Source: an uncultured Clostridia bacterium (GTDB lineage: Bacteria; Bacillota; Clostridia; Oscillospirales; Acutalibacteraceae). Taken from it: DNA of 64,000 nucleotides. The DNA lies in contig CAMCPL010000003.1 in the NCBI GenBank assembly GCA_945876745.1, positions 1-64,000 of the forward strand, in the 5' to 3' direction. The translations under genes were made by a program, and so were the position numbers. Below, piece after piece: positions 55,748 through 64,000 of this stretch; the stretch's first letter is position 1; each line of letters opens with the position of its first letter. Below the pieces are notes generated by a model, which was not told where the DNA came from, did no database searches, and saw only the letters and a list, made by a program, of their open reading frames with translations.

Positions 55748-57178
55748 GTGAGCAATATTATGAAAAAATCCGAATTTACAAATGTTAAAAACAATATGCC
55801 GCTGATAAAAGCGACTGCTATTATGGGTATTTTTACCTATGTCTTTTTATGCTGCGAATATCTTTTTGTAAATGTGCTTTCGCTGTTTACATCTGCCGAC
55901 AATACGGTGTCGGCTCAAAATTGCGCTCTCGGAATAAGTGCTGTAGGAATTATGCTCTACCCCGTATTTAACCGATTTTGTAAAAAACAACTCGGAAAAA
56001 TATGCTGTGCTGTGACCTGCGTAATTTGTGTAATATGTATTGTTTTGGTTTGTATGCATATATCTTACGGCGTTACATTATGGATGGGATTTTTACTGTT
56101 TTTGTTTCTCGGAATTATCTTAAACGCCGTATTTTACACTTGCTCAAGCCTTATTAAGGACGATAAGTATTTGGCGCGTATTGTCGGTGCATCATATATG
56201 TGCGGCGTTTTGCTTCAGCTTTTCAGTAATAATATTATCAGCTCGGAAATTGTCCAGGCTGTTGTTCTTTCACTTCTTTTGTCATTACTCGTTTGGCTTT
56301 TGGCTAAGGTAAAGAATGTTGAGAGCAACGCTGTTTTAACCTATAAAAGAGTCTGTGAAAAGGCAGATAACAAGAGTAAAGCTGTTAAATCCTGTGCCGT
56401 ATATCTTGCTCTGCTTATTGTTTTGATGACCTGTATTTTCAGCACTCTTGACAACGCAGTAACTCTTATTCACGCAAAGGGCGATATGGATATAGGACAA
56501 ATGCCGAGAATATTGCTCGCCGTCAGCGGACTTGTTGCAGGCTTTGTTTTCGACATAAACGCAAGAAAATATATGGGTATTATAATGTATTGCGTTATGC
56601 TGCTCTCGACTATATGTATGGCCGTTATTGAGCTTTCCGGCTCGTATATGATAGGACTTACAATCTTTTATGTATGCGCAGGCTTTTTTGCCGTGTTTTT
56701 TACTACGGGCTTTATGGAAATATCTCGTTATTTGAAGACGCCGCAGCTATGGGCAGGATTTGGGCGTGCATTAAATAATATAACTGCCGCAGTAATTTCA
56801 GGCGTTTCAATGGCATTGTTATCCTCCGATAACGGTATCGCAGTCATTACGGTTGCCGTGATACTGTTTGCATCTGTAAGTGTTGTAACGGCTGTATATA
56901 CATTTAAGCGTAAAGTGCTTTCGGAAAATTCGGACGTTGAAGCGTGCGAGTCTTTGGATAATAAAGAAAGGCTTAAAAAGATTGCTGAAAAATATTCGTT
57001 TACTCCGCGTGAAGCAGAAGCCTTTGGTCTGCTTGTAGACACCGTGGACAGTATTCAGGTTATTGCCGACAGTATGTACATTTCAAAACGAACTCTTGAA
57101 CGGTATATTTCTTCAATTTACGAAAAAACGGGAGCAAAATCCCGTGTGGAACTGATTAAAATATTTAATAACAGATAA
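55748..57178 (+). CDS. transporter-like membrane sensor fused to LuxR-type HTH
   Basis: A 476-residue protein with about eleven or twelve membrane spans (residues about 20-390) resembling a major-facilitator-type bundle. A cytosolic LuxR/FixJ DNA-binding domain follows (about 414-472: FTPREAEAFGLL, IADSMYISKRTLERYISSIY, KTGAKSRVELIKIF). Such membrane-tethered LuxR proteins are known mainly from gut Actinobacteria such as Eggerthella, where they respond to small molecules. The start is GTG at 55748, with AGGAGG 5 bases upstream. It lies next to the surface protein gene at 57355, a possible target. Confidence 0.82.
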   Translation: MSNIMKKSEFTNVKNNMPLIKATAIMGIFTYVFLCCEYLFVNVLSLFTSADNTVSAQNCALGISAVGIMLYPVFNRFCKKQLGKICCAVTCVICVICIVLVCMHISYGVTLWMGFLLFLFLGIILNAVFYTCSSLIKDDKYLARIVGASYMCGVLLQLFSNNIISSEIVQAVVLSLLLSLLVWLLAKVKNVESNAVLTYKRVCEKADNKSKAVKSCAVYLALLIVLMTCIFSTLDNAVTLIHAKGDMDIGQMPRILLAVSGLVAGFVFDINARKYMGIIMYCVMLLSTICMAVIELSGSYMIGLTIFYVCAGFFAVFFTTGFMEISRYLKTPQLWAGFGRALNNITAAVISGVSMALLSSDNGIAVITVAVILFASVSVVTAVYTFKRKVLSENSDVEACESLDNKERLKKIAEKYSFTPREAEAFGLLVDTVDSIQVIADSMYISKRTLERYISSIYEKTGAKSRVELIKIFNNR

Positions 57179-57184
57179 GGCTTA

Positions 57185-57222
57185 AAAATCCGCCATCCTT
57201 TCTTCGAAACGGCGGATTTTTT
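57185..57222 (+). terminator. Rho-independent terminator after the LuxR fusion gene
   Basis: A perfect 10-bp stem AAAATCCGCC / GGCGGATTTT with a 16-base loop, followed by T residues. Confidence 0.85.
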
Positions 57223-57354
57223 ATGTTACAGTCGATAGGCGGAGAACCGTAAAGCCCGCTTTTTTCAAATTGGCGGACTTCCCTTATATACAAAATAACC
57301 TCATAGTGTATATAATGATGATGTAGAAAATTTAATTTTAAGGAGGTTTTTCAA

Positions 57355-58704
57355 ATGAAGAAAAACAGTAAAAATCATCATGCAGGGCGAATTATAAGTC
57401 TCTTACTCGCGCTATGTATGGTACTGGCGATTGTGCCAATGACAGTATTTGCAGACACAGAGATCAGCATTATAGATATAGAAAATGCAACATTATATTA
57501 TGATGCAGGAGATAAGCCAAAAGCAACAGCTGAAAAGTTTGAGGTTGAAGGTCTAATTTCAAATTATGAAATTGAGTATGAATGTTGGGAAGAAATGGAA
57601 ACTACTGAAAGCGGTGAATCTGTTCCTATAAAGTTTTGGTATTCTGATGAAAGTCAATATACTTCTTCACAACAAAAAATAACTACCTTCGAAGTGGGCA
57701 AAACTTATATGTATAGTATTTCTGTAAAAGCAGAAGATGGATATTCTTTTGCAGATGATTACGAACTATATGTTAATAGTGTTGCCCAACAAAGTGTGAT
57801 AAAAACTCAAAATAGATTGCTTATTACAGCAATAACAACGATTCAACCACGATCTACTCAGTTACAAAATATTAGTGTCGTTGAGATAAATAACGCAACA
57901 ATTAGTTTTAATGTGGGAGATAAGCCTGTATTTACAGGAAAAACACCTGATAATGCTCCATATATTTACCAATGTGAATGGTGGGAAACAGATGAAGGTA
58001 AAGAAGGTAAACATTCTACCGATTTCTTTGACGGTGGCTTTGAACGCTTAATTACCAATTTTGAGAGAGGTAAAACTTACAATTACGGAATATATCTAAA
58101 GGCAGCAGAAGGATATTGTTTTACAACTGATACTAAATTAAAAATAAATGGTAAGTATTATGATTATGATACAAATGACTATGACCCGCTATTACAATAT
58201 GATAATGGTGGATTTGCGACAATGTGGGTTCACACAGATTTGACAATGACACCAACAGCAGCAGGAGAAACGCCTAATTACAAAATTATCGAGGGAGCAA
58301 ACGGCGCTTGGACGCAGAATAGCGACGGAACACTTGTTTTCCGCGCAAACGGTGATTTCGGCAAATTCACAGGCGTTAAGGTTGACGATACGCTGATTGA
58401 CGCGAAGAATTATACGGCGGTTTCCGGCTCCACCGTTATCACATTGAAAGCCGATTACCTCAAAACGCTTTCGGTCGGCACGCATAAACTCACGGTTGTT
58501 TATACCGACGGCGAGTGCTTGACAGACTTTGAAATTAAGAAGTCATCGGCTCAGCAGACTGATAAGACACAGAAAAACGCCGCTGTCGTTAAAAGCCCCG
58601 AAACAGGAAACGATACAGGCGTCGCATTATTGGTATATATAGCATTTGCCGGCGGCGTATGTGTTGCCACATTAACGGTGTTGAAAAAGAAAAAAGTTAG
58701 ATAA
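57355..58704 (+). CDS. cell-surface protein with two repeats, X2-like domain and SPxTG sorting signal
   Basis: 449 residues: a signal peptide (about 1-33, cleavage after VFA), then two related beta-rich units. Unit one is about 36-150 (IDIENATLYYDAGDKP) and unit two about 173-290 (VEINNATISFNVGDKP). An X2/Ig-like domain follows (about 303-398; YKIIEGANGAWTQNSDGTL, DAKNYTAVSGSTVITLKADY). The end is a sorting signal: SPETG at 414-418, a hydrophobic span and KKKKVR. Base composition changes at about 58262: the first 900 bases are AT-rich with AGA/ATA-type codons, the rest matches the window. AAGGAGG precedes the ATG. Confidence 0.78.
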   Translation: MKKNSKNHHAGRIISLLLALCMVLAIVPMTVFADTEISIIDIENATLYYDAGDKPKATAEKFEVEGLISNYEIEYECWEEMETTESGESVPIKFWYSDESQYTSSQQKITTFEVGKTYMYSISVKAEDGYSFADDYELYVNSVAQQSVIKTQNRLLITAITTIQPRSTQLQNISVVEINNATISFNVGDKPVFTGKTPDNAPYIYQCEWWETDEGKEGKHSTDFFDGGFERLITNFERGKTYNYGIYLKAAEGYCFTTDTKLKINGKYYDYDTNDYDPLLQYDNGGFATMWVHTDLTMTPTAAGETPNYKIIEGANGAWTQNSDGTLVFRANGDFGKFTGVKVDDTLIDAKNYTAVSGSTVITLKADYLKTLSVGTHKLTVVYTDGECLTDFEIKKSSAQQTDKTQKNAAVVKSPETGNDTGVALLVYIAFAGGVCVATLTVLKKKKVR

Positions 58705-58725
58705 ACGTATATTTTTGATAAATAA

Positions 58726-58768
58726 AAAGCCCTGTCGTCCGATACGAATTGTCGGACGGCGGGGCTTT
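58726..58768. terminator. bidirectional terminator between converging genes
   Basis: AAAGCCC / GGGCTTT outer stem with an inner TCGTCCGA/TCGGACGG helix; A-run on one side, T residues on the other. Confidence 0.78.
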
Positions 58769-58778
58769 GTGCTATTTG

Positions 58779-60389
58779 TCAGTTTTCCTGAGGAGGCTGA
58801 TTATTGTTTTTTGCCTCGTTGAAATTCTTTGCGCCACGATTTATTTTTCCGCCTATTGAGGCAGAGGAATCCTTGTATACCGTTGAAGTCATTTTAATCT
58901 TTTTTGTTTGCTCTCCGGCTTGGAGGGTATATCTTGTACCCGCTTTAATATCGGGCGTGCTGACTGTTACGCAGTTGTATTTCTTTGTACACTCGCTTGA
59001 AATAAGCTCTTTTCCGAGTGAGGATTTGAGCGTAAATTCGCCGCTTGTCTCCTCGTCGAATACCGCTAAAATCGAGCCTTGAGTCGAGCAATCGTCGAAG
59101 CTCTCTGCCATTCCCGACATACCGAATGCAACTATTGTACCGCCGGTAATTTTGGAGGCTATGCCGTAGTCGATTGCGCCGTTGCCGCTGTTTTCGGGAC
59201 CGTAAACGGTTACGTCGCCGCCCGTTTGAAGAAGATAGCCGTTGGAGTCAAGACCGTCTCCGCCTGCATCAATGCTGACAGTACCGCCGGCTATTATTAT
59301 ATGACAGCCCTCGTCTGTGTCGGTCATTCCCATATTATTTTTTGCTCTTAATTGACCTTGCTCTGTGTTGTCCGAATTTGGTATACTTTGGCTGTTGTTG
59401 GTAGGGACGGGCTTTTCGTTTGGAGTATTTTCGCTTGAGCTTCCCGTGCTTGCGTTGAAGCCGTCGTCTGTTGAAACAACGCTGACCTCGCCGCCGTTTA
59501 TTTCTATTTTAGTAGCCTCTATGCCTTCGTTACAGTTTTGAATATCCGTTTTTCCGTCGTCAATAACAATGTAATTGCTCGAATGAATTGCGTCGTCCTG
59601 TGAGTTTATGAGAATTGTCGAGCCTGTGAGATAAATGCAACCCTTTTCCTCATCCTCGTCGTTGTCGCAATGAAGCGCATCCTCGCCCGAAATAAGCTCC
59701 AATTCCGCGCCGCTTATCGAAATGCTGTTGCTCGCTTTGACGGCGTGATTTTTTGCGTTAACCGTGATGTTCGTTGAGCAAATTTTCAAATCGTCGTTGC
59801 AAACAATTCCGTGACCGTACTGCGTTGAAATGTTCAGTATTCCTGTGCCGTTTAAGGTTAAATCGTCCTTTGAGTAAATAACGCCGTCTGCGCTTTTACC
59901 TGTAAATTCTCCCGCATTTGTAATCGAGCTTGTTGTACCCTCAGCGGCAGTTACGAAAACCTTTTTTGCATTTTCGACATAAATTGCCGAATCGTTCTCA
60001 TTCGTTATTTGAACATTGTTAAGCACAAGCTGAATTTTGTCGTCGTCTTGCGCTTCTACGCTGATTTTTCCGTTTGTAAGCGTTCCCGAAATTTTATAGG
60101 TTCCTGTATCGGTTATTGTTACGGTATTGCCGCTTATATTCACACTCTCGCAGTCGGTTGAAGATGAACCGTCGGCAAGTGTTATAGTGTATGCGTTTTC
60201 GTCATATTCTGCCGATAAATCACGCTCGGTAAAAATCGTGCTTCTGTCAAGCGTTTCTGAAACCGACGTAAGTGTAAAGTCCGTTACCGACGGCGTTTCC
60301 TGCTCGGTCTGCGTGTTACCGCAACCTATTAATCCGAGTGCCAATACACCTATCATAGCCGCCGCAACTATTTTCTTAATCATATTCAT
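58779..60389 (-). CDS. Cthe_2159-like carbohydrate-binding beta-helix lipoprotein
   Basis: A 536-residue lipoprotein (lipobox LIGC near residue 23). A long, Asp/Asn-rich, parallel beta-helix-like region has the DUF4353/Cthe_2159 features: LVLNNVQITNENDSAIYV, KSADGVIYSKDDLTLNG, GHGIVCNDDLKI, ALHCDND, GGDGLDSNGY and SGNGAIDYG. The Clostridium thermocellum relative binds polygalacturonate and calcium. A Ser/Asn/Pro linker (about 320-345) splits the domain. The last 40 residues are basic and disordered. A role in plant-polysaccharide binding is inferred. Confidence 0.8.
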   Translation of the reverse strand: MNMIKKIVAAAMIGVLALGLIGCGNTQTEQETPSVTDFTLTSVSETLDRSTIFTERDLSAEYDENAYTITLADGSSSTDCESVNISGNTVTITDTGTYKISGTLTNGKISVEAQDDDKIQLVLNNVQITNENDSAIYVENAKKVFVTAAEGTTSSITNAGEFTGKSADGVIYSKDDLTLNGTGILNISTQYGHGIVCNDDLKICSTNITVNAKNHAVKASNSISISGAELELISGEDALHCDNDEDEEKGCIYLTGSTILINSQDDAIHSSNYIVIDDGKTDIQNCNEGIEATKIEINGGEVSVVSTDDGFNASTGSSSENTPNEKPVPTNNSQSIPNSDNTEQGQLRAKNNMGMTDTDEGCHIIIAGGTVSIDAGGDGLDSNGYLLQTGGDVTVYGPENSGNGAIDYGIASKITGGTIVAFGMSGMAESFDDCSTQGSILAVFDEETSGEFTLKSSLGKELISSECTKKYNCVTVSTPDIKAGTRYTLQAGEQTKKIKMTSTVYKDSSASIGGKINRGAKNFNEAKNNNQPPQEN

Positions 60390-60406
60390 TTATCAATCAC
60401 CTCGTT

Positions 60407-60435
60407 ATTATAGTAATTGATAAAACCGACCTCAA
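60407..60435 (-). promoter_or_regulatory. promoter of the Cthe_2159-like gene
   Basis: On the minus strand TTGAGG (60435-60430) and TATAAT (60412-60407) with 17-base spacing; GAGGTG follows as ribosome binding site. Confidence 0.68.
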
Positions 60436-60509
60436 AATGAATATTTTATAGAAAAAATGCAAATATCGTAAACATAATGTTAATATTTGTTTGCTAAATT
60501 TTGCAAAAC

Positions 60510-61565
60510 TTATTCCTGTACGCAGTAGAAATTGCTTTCCCACGCAGGAATGTACTTGCTGTGACGAAAGTATATTTTGTAATTGTTATCTAATGAAATT
60601 ACCTTAAGCGGCAGAGAGAATAAATCCTCGTTTCTGTGATAAGCGCAAATATACAGCTTCGGTAAATATCGCTTAATTGTCCTTTCCATACCCTCAAGCG
60701 CCCTCATTTCGCTGCCCTCTATATCCATTTTAATGAAGCTTGCAGGTATATCAAGCGAGTCGATATCCGTAACCTCAACGCTTTTTCCTTTGTCCGAAAG
60801 GCGACTGTTTCTGCCCGCATTTTCGCTGAAAATAAGTGTGTCCCTTTCGTTCCACGCACCCTTGTTTATCAGCGTAATATTTTTCATACCCTCGGTGTTT
60901 TTTACTAATTTTTTGAAGCTTTTTGCATCGGGCTCCAACGCCGTTATTTGAGCGTAACGGTTGCCTGTTGCCTTGCAAAATTCTCTTATCGTGTCACCGT
61001 CGTATGCGCCTAAATCAATAAATTGCTCCTTGTCGCCGAGCTTTAATATATCCGAATATACCTCGTCCTTGTTGCAAAACGAAGATAGCAAATATTCTAT
61101 TTTGCCCGAAACCTTGAAGTTAAGAATGTCGATATAAACACGCCTGCTTTCTTCATCTGCCAGTAGGGAGTATGCCCTATCAAATTCCGCCTCGTGTTGC
61201 CTTATGTATTCCCTTGTAAAAAGACCGCCGCCTGCTACCGGAACATCGGGTGCAAAAACAGTATGACGTTCGTTGATTTTGCTTATGTTCTCCAAAACCT
61301 CGTCAAGGTGCGTAGCAAAGCATAAAACAACGTTAAAGTCGTCGTATTTTTCGCAAACCTCGCTGTATTTGAGCACCTTGTAGCCTTTGAAATAATGACC
61401 TCTTACAAATTCGTCGCTTGCAAAAATATCACTTGCTTTAAGCCCTCTTATCTCAAGCTCCGCCATAATTTTTTCGGCGCCGAGCCCCATTCCGTAAAGT
61501 ACGATAGGCTTATTACTTTGCTTTAGAAAATCCCAAACATTTTGTTCTTTAATATGTTCTAACAT
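60510..61565 (-). CDS. FkbM family SAM-dependent methyltransferase
   Basis: 351 residues with a Rossmann-like N-terminal part (IVLYGMGLGAEKI, about 21-33) and a C-terminal FkbM methyltransferase. The latter shows the SAM loop FIDLGAYDGDT (about 182-192), ALEPDAKSFKKL, GAWNERDTLIFSE and FIKMDIEGSEMRAL (about 268-281). FkbM enzymes O-methylate sugars or polyketides; in gut Clostridia they often sit in surface-glycan loci. GGAGA precedes the ATG. The gene stands alone, divergent from the CorC-phoH-ybeY group. Confidence 0.85.
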   Translation of the reverse strand: MLEHIKEQNVWDFLKQSNKPIVLYGMGLGAEKIMAELEIRGLKASDIFASDEFVRGHYFKGYKVLKYSEVCEKYDDFNVVLCFATHLDEVLENISKINERHTVFAPDVPVAGGGLFTREYIRQHEAEFDRAYSLLADEESRRVYIDILNFKVSGKIEYLLSSFCNKDEVYSDILKLGDKEQFIDLGAYDGDTIREFCKATGNRYAQITALEPDAKSFKKLVKNTEGMKNITLINKGAWNERDTLIFSENAGRNSRLSDKGKSVEVTDIDSLDIPASFIKMDIEGSEMRALEGMERTIKRYLPKLYICAYHRNEDLFSLPLKVISLDNNYKIYFRHSKYIPAWESNFYCVQE

Positions 61566-61615
61566 AGATTTCTCCGAAATAATTGTTTTTATTATATTAA
61601 CATATCCTTGAGGAC

Positions 61616-61644
61616 TTTACAAATACTAATTTTTATATTATAAT
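61616..61644 (+). promoter_or_regulatory. promoter of the CorC-phoH-ybeY operon
   Basis: TTTACA at 61616-61621 and TATAAT at 61639-61644 with 17-base spacing. Confidence 0.75.
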
Positions 61645-61687
61645 ACAAATTTGATATTAATAATAAAAAATGGAGGAATTTGCCTTT

Positions 61688-62509
61688 ATGGCTATCGGCG
61701 ACTTATTGCGCTTTTTCAAAAAGGAAAGCTCAACCGAAGAAGAAATTAAACAGCTTGTGGATGAGGATCAGGGCGAGCTTGAGGAATCAACCAGGGATAT
61801 TATTCATAATGTTTTCGAGTTTGACGCAACAACGGCAGGAGATATTATGACCCACAGAACCGATATTGCGGCTGTGGAGATCGACGATGAAATCATCAAT
61901 ATCGTAAAGCTTGCTATTGATGAGGGCTTTTCGCGTATTCCCGTTTATGAGGACGATTTGGATAATATTAAGGGAATAGTATATATCAAAGACCTGCTTA
62001 AATTCATCGGTCAGGAAATACCGAAAAATGAAAAAATTGAGGATTATATTCGTTCGCCTCTTTTTGTTCCCGAAACCATACCCTGCGGAAGACTTTTTGA
62101 AAAGATGACCGAAACGCATATTCAGCTTGCAATAATAGTTGACGAATACGGCGGAACGGCAGGACTTGTTACTCTTGAGGATATTATTGAGGAGCTTGTC
62201 GGAGAAATCGAGGACGAGTATGACGACGAGGAGCAGGCAGTAAAAAAGGTTGACGACGGCACATATATTTTTGACGGCTCGTGCGAGATTGAGGATGTAT
62301 GCGAGGCATTGGGCATTGAGCTTCCCGAAGGTGAATATAACACTATCGCAGGCTTTATTATCAATCAACTCGGCACCGTGCCTGACGAAAAAACCAAGGG
62401 CGAAAGCATTGAGTACGGCGGCTATCTCTTTACCGTGATTGATGTTTGCGACAAAAGAATTGAAACTGTAAGGGCAGAAAAGTATGACGGAAAAGATAAT
62501 CAGCATTGA
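61688..62509 (+). CDS. CorC/HlyC-type CBS domain protein without membrane domain
   Basis: A 273-residue soluble protein with a CBS pair (about 50-175; TAGDIMTHRTDIAAVEIDDE, DEGFSRIPVYEDDLDNIKGI, VDEYGGTAGLVTLEDIIEEL) and a C-terminal CorC_HlyC domain. The CNNM membrane domain usual in Firmicute relatives is missing, as in E. coli CorC. The ATG at 61688 is preferred because TGGAGGA lies 10 bases upstream; that GGAGGA overlaps the alternative ATG at 61670. It precedes phoH-ybeY, and a link to ribosome maturation or Mg/Co handling is proposed for such groups. Confidence 0.85.
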   Translation: MAIGDLLRFFKKESSTEEEIKQLVDEDQGELEESTRDIIHNVFEFDATTAGDIMTHRTDIAAVEIDDEIINIVKLAIDEGFSRIPVYEDDLDNIKGIVYIKDLLKFIGQEIPKNEKIEDYIRSPLFVPETIPCGRLFEKMTETHIQLAIIVDEYGGTAGLVTLEDIIEELVGEIEDEYDDEEQAVKKVDDGTYIFDGSCEIEDVCEALGIELPEGEYNTIAGFIINQLGTVPDEKTKGESIEYGGYLFTVIDVCDKRIETVRAEKYDGKDNQH

Positions 62510-63455
62510 GAATATGGAGGCGATTGCTTCGCTTTTCGGCTCGTTTGACGAGAATATAAGAATGATAGAGCGAGAGTATGCGGTAAGCATTGTTTCACGA
62601 GGCTCCGACTTAAAAATCATCGGAGATGAAGAGGGTGTTTTCGCTGCTCAAAGAGCAATAAATTCTTTGCTTAACCTTATTGCAAAGGGTGAAGCGCTGA
62701 CCGACCAAAATGTGCGCTATGTTCTTTCTCTTGTAAACGAGGGCAACGAGGATAAGCTGTCGGCTATGACAAACGACAGTATTTGCATTACCGCTAAAGG
62801 CAGACCTGTTAAGCCTAAAACTCTCGGACAGAAAAAATACACTCAGGCTATCGACGAGCATACAATAACCTTCGGCGTAGGTCCTGCCGGTACAGGCAAG
62901 ACTTATCTTGCCGTTGCAATGGCAGTAACCGCCTTTAGGGCAAAAGAGGTAAACAGAATTATTCTTACCCGACCTGCCGTTGAAGCCGGCGAGAAGTTAG
63001 GCTTTTTGCCCGGAGATTTGCAAAGTAAGGTTGACCCTTATTTAAGACCGCTTTACGACGCGCTTTTCGATATGCTCGGCGCCGAAAATTTCCAAAATTA
63101 TCAGGAGCGAGGCGCAATTGAGGTTGCACCGCTTGCATATATGAGAGGACGAACCCTTGACGACAGCTTCATCATTCTCGACGAGGCTCAAAATACAACG
63201 CCTGAGCAAATGAAAATGTTTTTGACGCGTCTCGGATTTAGGTCAAAAATGGTTGTAACCGGCGATATTACCCAAATCGACTTGCCCGACGGAAAGAAAT
63301 CGGGACTAAAAACCGTACTCAATATTCTTAAGGATGTAGACGATATAGAAATAGTGCGGTTTTCACAAAAGGACGTTGTACGTCATAAACTTGTTCAGGA
63401 TATTATCAAGGCTTATGAACGCTACGATGAACGAAATGCAAAAAAAGAAAAATAA
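62484..63455 (+). CDS. phoH: PhoH family ATPase
   Basis: 323 residues: a KH-like N-terminal segment, then the P-loop ATPase with GPAGTGKTYLAVAMA (about 131-145), RPAVEAGEKLGFLPGDL, FIILDEAQNTTPEQMK and VTGDITQIDLP. PhoH/YbeZ is linked to YbeY in rRNA and RNA metabolism. The start at 62484 overlaps the upstream gene by 26 bases, suggesting coupling; an ATG at 62514 is an alternative. Confidence 0.95.
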   Translation: MTEKIISIENMEAIASLFGSFDENIRMIEREYAVSIVSRGSDLKIIGDEEGVFAAQRAINSLLNLIAKGEALTDQNVRYVLSLVNEGNEDKLSAMTNDSICITAKGRPVKPKTLGQKKYTQAIDEHTITFGVGPAGTGKTYLAVAMAVTAFRAKEVNRIILTRPAVEAGEKLGFLPGDLQSKVDPYLRPLYDALFDMLGAENFQNYQERGAIEVAPLAYMRGRTLDDSFIILDEAQNTTPEQMKMFLTRLGFRSKMVVTGDITQIDLPDGKKSGLKTVLNILKDVDDIEIVRFSQKDVVRHKLVQDIIKAYERYDERNAKKEK

Positions 63456-63492
63456 TGTATAATATATAACAAACTACGGAGGACTTGTAATT

Positions 63493-63993
63493 ATGGAAAA
63501 AGCAAAGGTTATTATTTCCAACGACCAGAAAAAAGCGGAGGTGCCAAAAGGCATACGACTGCTTATTCGCCGTTGCTGTAATGCCGTGCTTCAAGAGGAA
63601 AATTTCGGCGCAGACGCAGAGGTAAGCGTAAGATTTGTCGACAACGTTACTATAAAAGAGCTTAATTCACAGTACAGAAATATTGATAAAGAAACAGACG
63701 TTCTTTCGTTTCCGCTCGGTGAAAACGGTGAGTACGATACTAATTTAGATACCGGCGCAAAGCTGCTCGGAGATATTGTTATCAGCGTAGAAAAGGCTAT
63801 TGAGCAGGCTGATACATACAATCACTCGCTCCAAAGAGAAATCGGATTTTTGACCGTTCATTCAATGCTTCATCTTCTTGGCTACGACCACGAGTGCGGA
63901 GGCTTGGAGCAGGATCGTATGAGAAGCAAGGAGGAAGAGGTGCTTACAAAAATCGGCTTAAAGCGTGACAGCAGTCACTATATGGGAGAATAA
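63493..63993 (+). CDS. ybeY: endoribonuclease YbeY (rRNA maturation factor)
   Basis: A single-strand RNase for 16S 3'-end maturation and ribosome quality control, 166 residues. The zinc motif H-x3-H-x5-H is seen as HSMLHLLGYDH (about 127-137), with DKETDVLSFPL upstream. It follows phoH after 37 bases with GGAGG. An ATG at 63997, 3 bases past the stop, probably begins the next gene, cut by the window end. Confidence 0.96.
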   Translation: MEKAKVIISNDQKKAEVPKGIRLLIRRCCNAVLQEENFGADAEVSVRFVDNVTIKELNSQYRNIDKETDVLSFPLGENGEYDTNLDTGAKLLGDIVISVEKAIEQADTYNHSLQREIGFLTVHSMLHLLGYDHECGGLEQDRMRSKEEEVLTKIGLKRDSSHYMGE

Positions 63994-64000
63994 TTTATGA

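Noticed and set aside
1-64000. CRISPR arrays, tRNA or rRNA genes, prophage genes, insertion-sequence transposases
   Set aside because: Looked for on both strands; no repeat-spacer pattern, tRNA-like fold, rRNA signature, integrase or transposase reading frame was seen.

Overview
The window reads as a chromosomal segment of a low-to-moderate-GC, anaerobic member of the Clostridia (Firmicutes/Bacillota), most like the Ruminococcus/Oscillospiraceae group. This is inferred from the unbroken S10-spc-alpha ribosomal super-operon with secY-adk-map-infA-rpmJ inside it, a zinc-type S14, a T-box leader, strong TTGACA/TATAAT promoters and AGGAGG ribosome binding sites, a ferrous-iron feo locus, GTP-type PEP carboxykinase and a split transketolase. 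No rRNA, tRNA, CRISPR array or prophage was seen. Nearly all of the sequence is coding.

Layout. 1-2.5 kb: greA and an unusual lysS whose product carries an extra DUF1508-like N-terminus. 2.6-5.9 kb: an feoA-feoA-feoB-small Cys-rich protein operon with three palindromic, iron-box-like operators. 6-7.8 kb: ilvD. 7.8-10.1 kb: a small envelope cluster (sortase-like protein lacking catalytic residues, four-helix membrane protein, TagH/Wzt-like ABC ATPase). 10.3-26 kb: the ribosomal super-operon, from a structured rpsJ leader to a terminator after rplQ. 26-30.3 kb: polA, rimI, tsaD, with a near-perfect palindromic element wedged between polA and rimI. 30.4-37.8 kb: central carbon metabolism (pckG, transketolase N and C halves, pgk, tpiA, gpmI). 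37.9-41.8 kb: a PRTase-fold protein, then a leucine T-box driving leuA-leuB.

41.9-50.3 kb is mostly minus strand. It holds a four-gene operon (RING-like/DUF2628 protein, galU, CPBP protease-like protein, tadA), a lipoprotein nuclease, a 283-bp inverted-repeat element, a YlbJ-like membrane protein, and a CpsC-CpsD-CpsB exopolysaccharide phospho-regulation module without glycosyltransferase genes. 50.5-57.2 kb (plus): a GH63-like glycosidase, a membrane-anchored metallophosphoesterase, a GtrA-like protein and a transporter-like membrane protein fused to a LuxR DNA-binding domain. 57.4-61.6 kb: a surface protein with an SPxTG-type sorting signal and abrupt change of base composition, a Cthe_2159-like lipoprotein and an FkbM methyltransferase. 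61.7-64 kb: the conserved CorC-phoH-ybeY group; a further ATG at 63997 probably begins the next gene.

Most of the window is housekeeping. The parts that merit a second look are the DUF1508-LysRS fusion, the dead-sortase cluster, the two palindromic intergenic elements, the mutually exclusive hairpins before rplB, the extra hairpin behind the leucine T-box, and the transporter-LuxR fusion. All functional assignments rest on reading the sequence and motif recognition; no database search was run.
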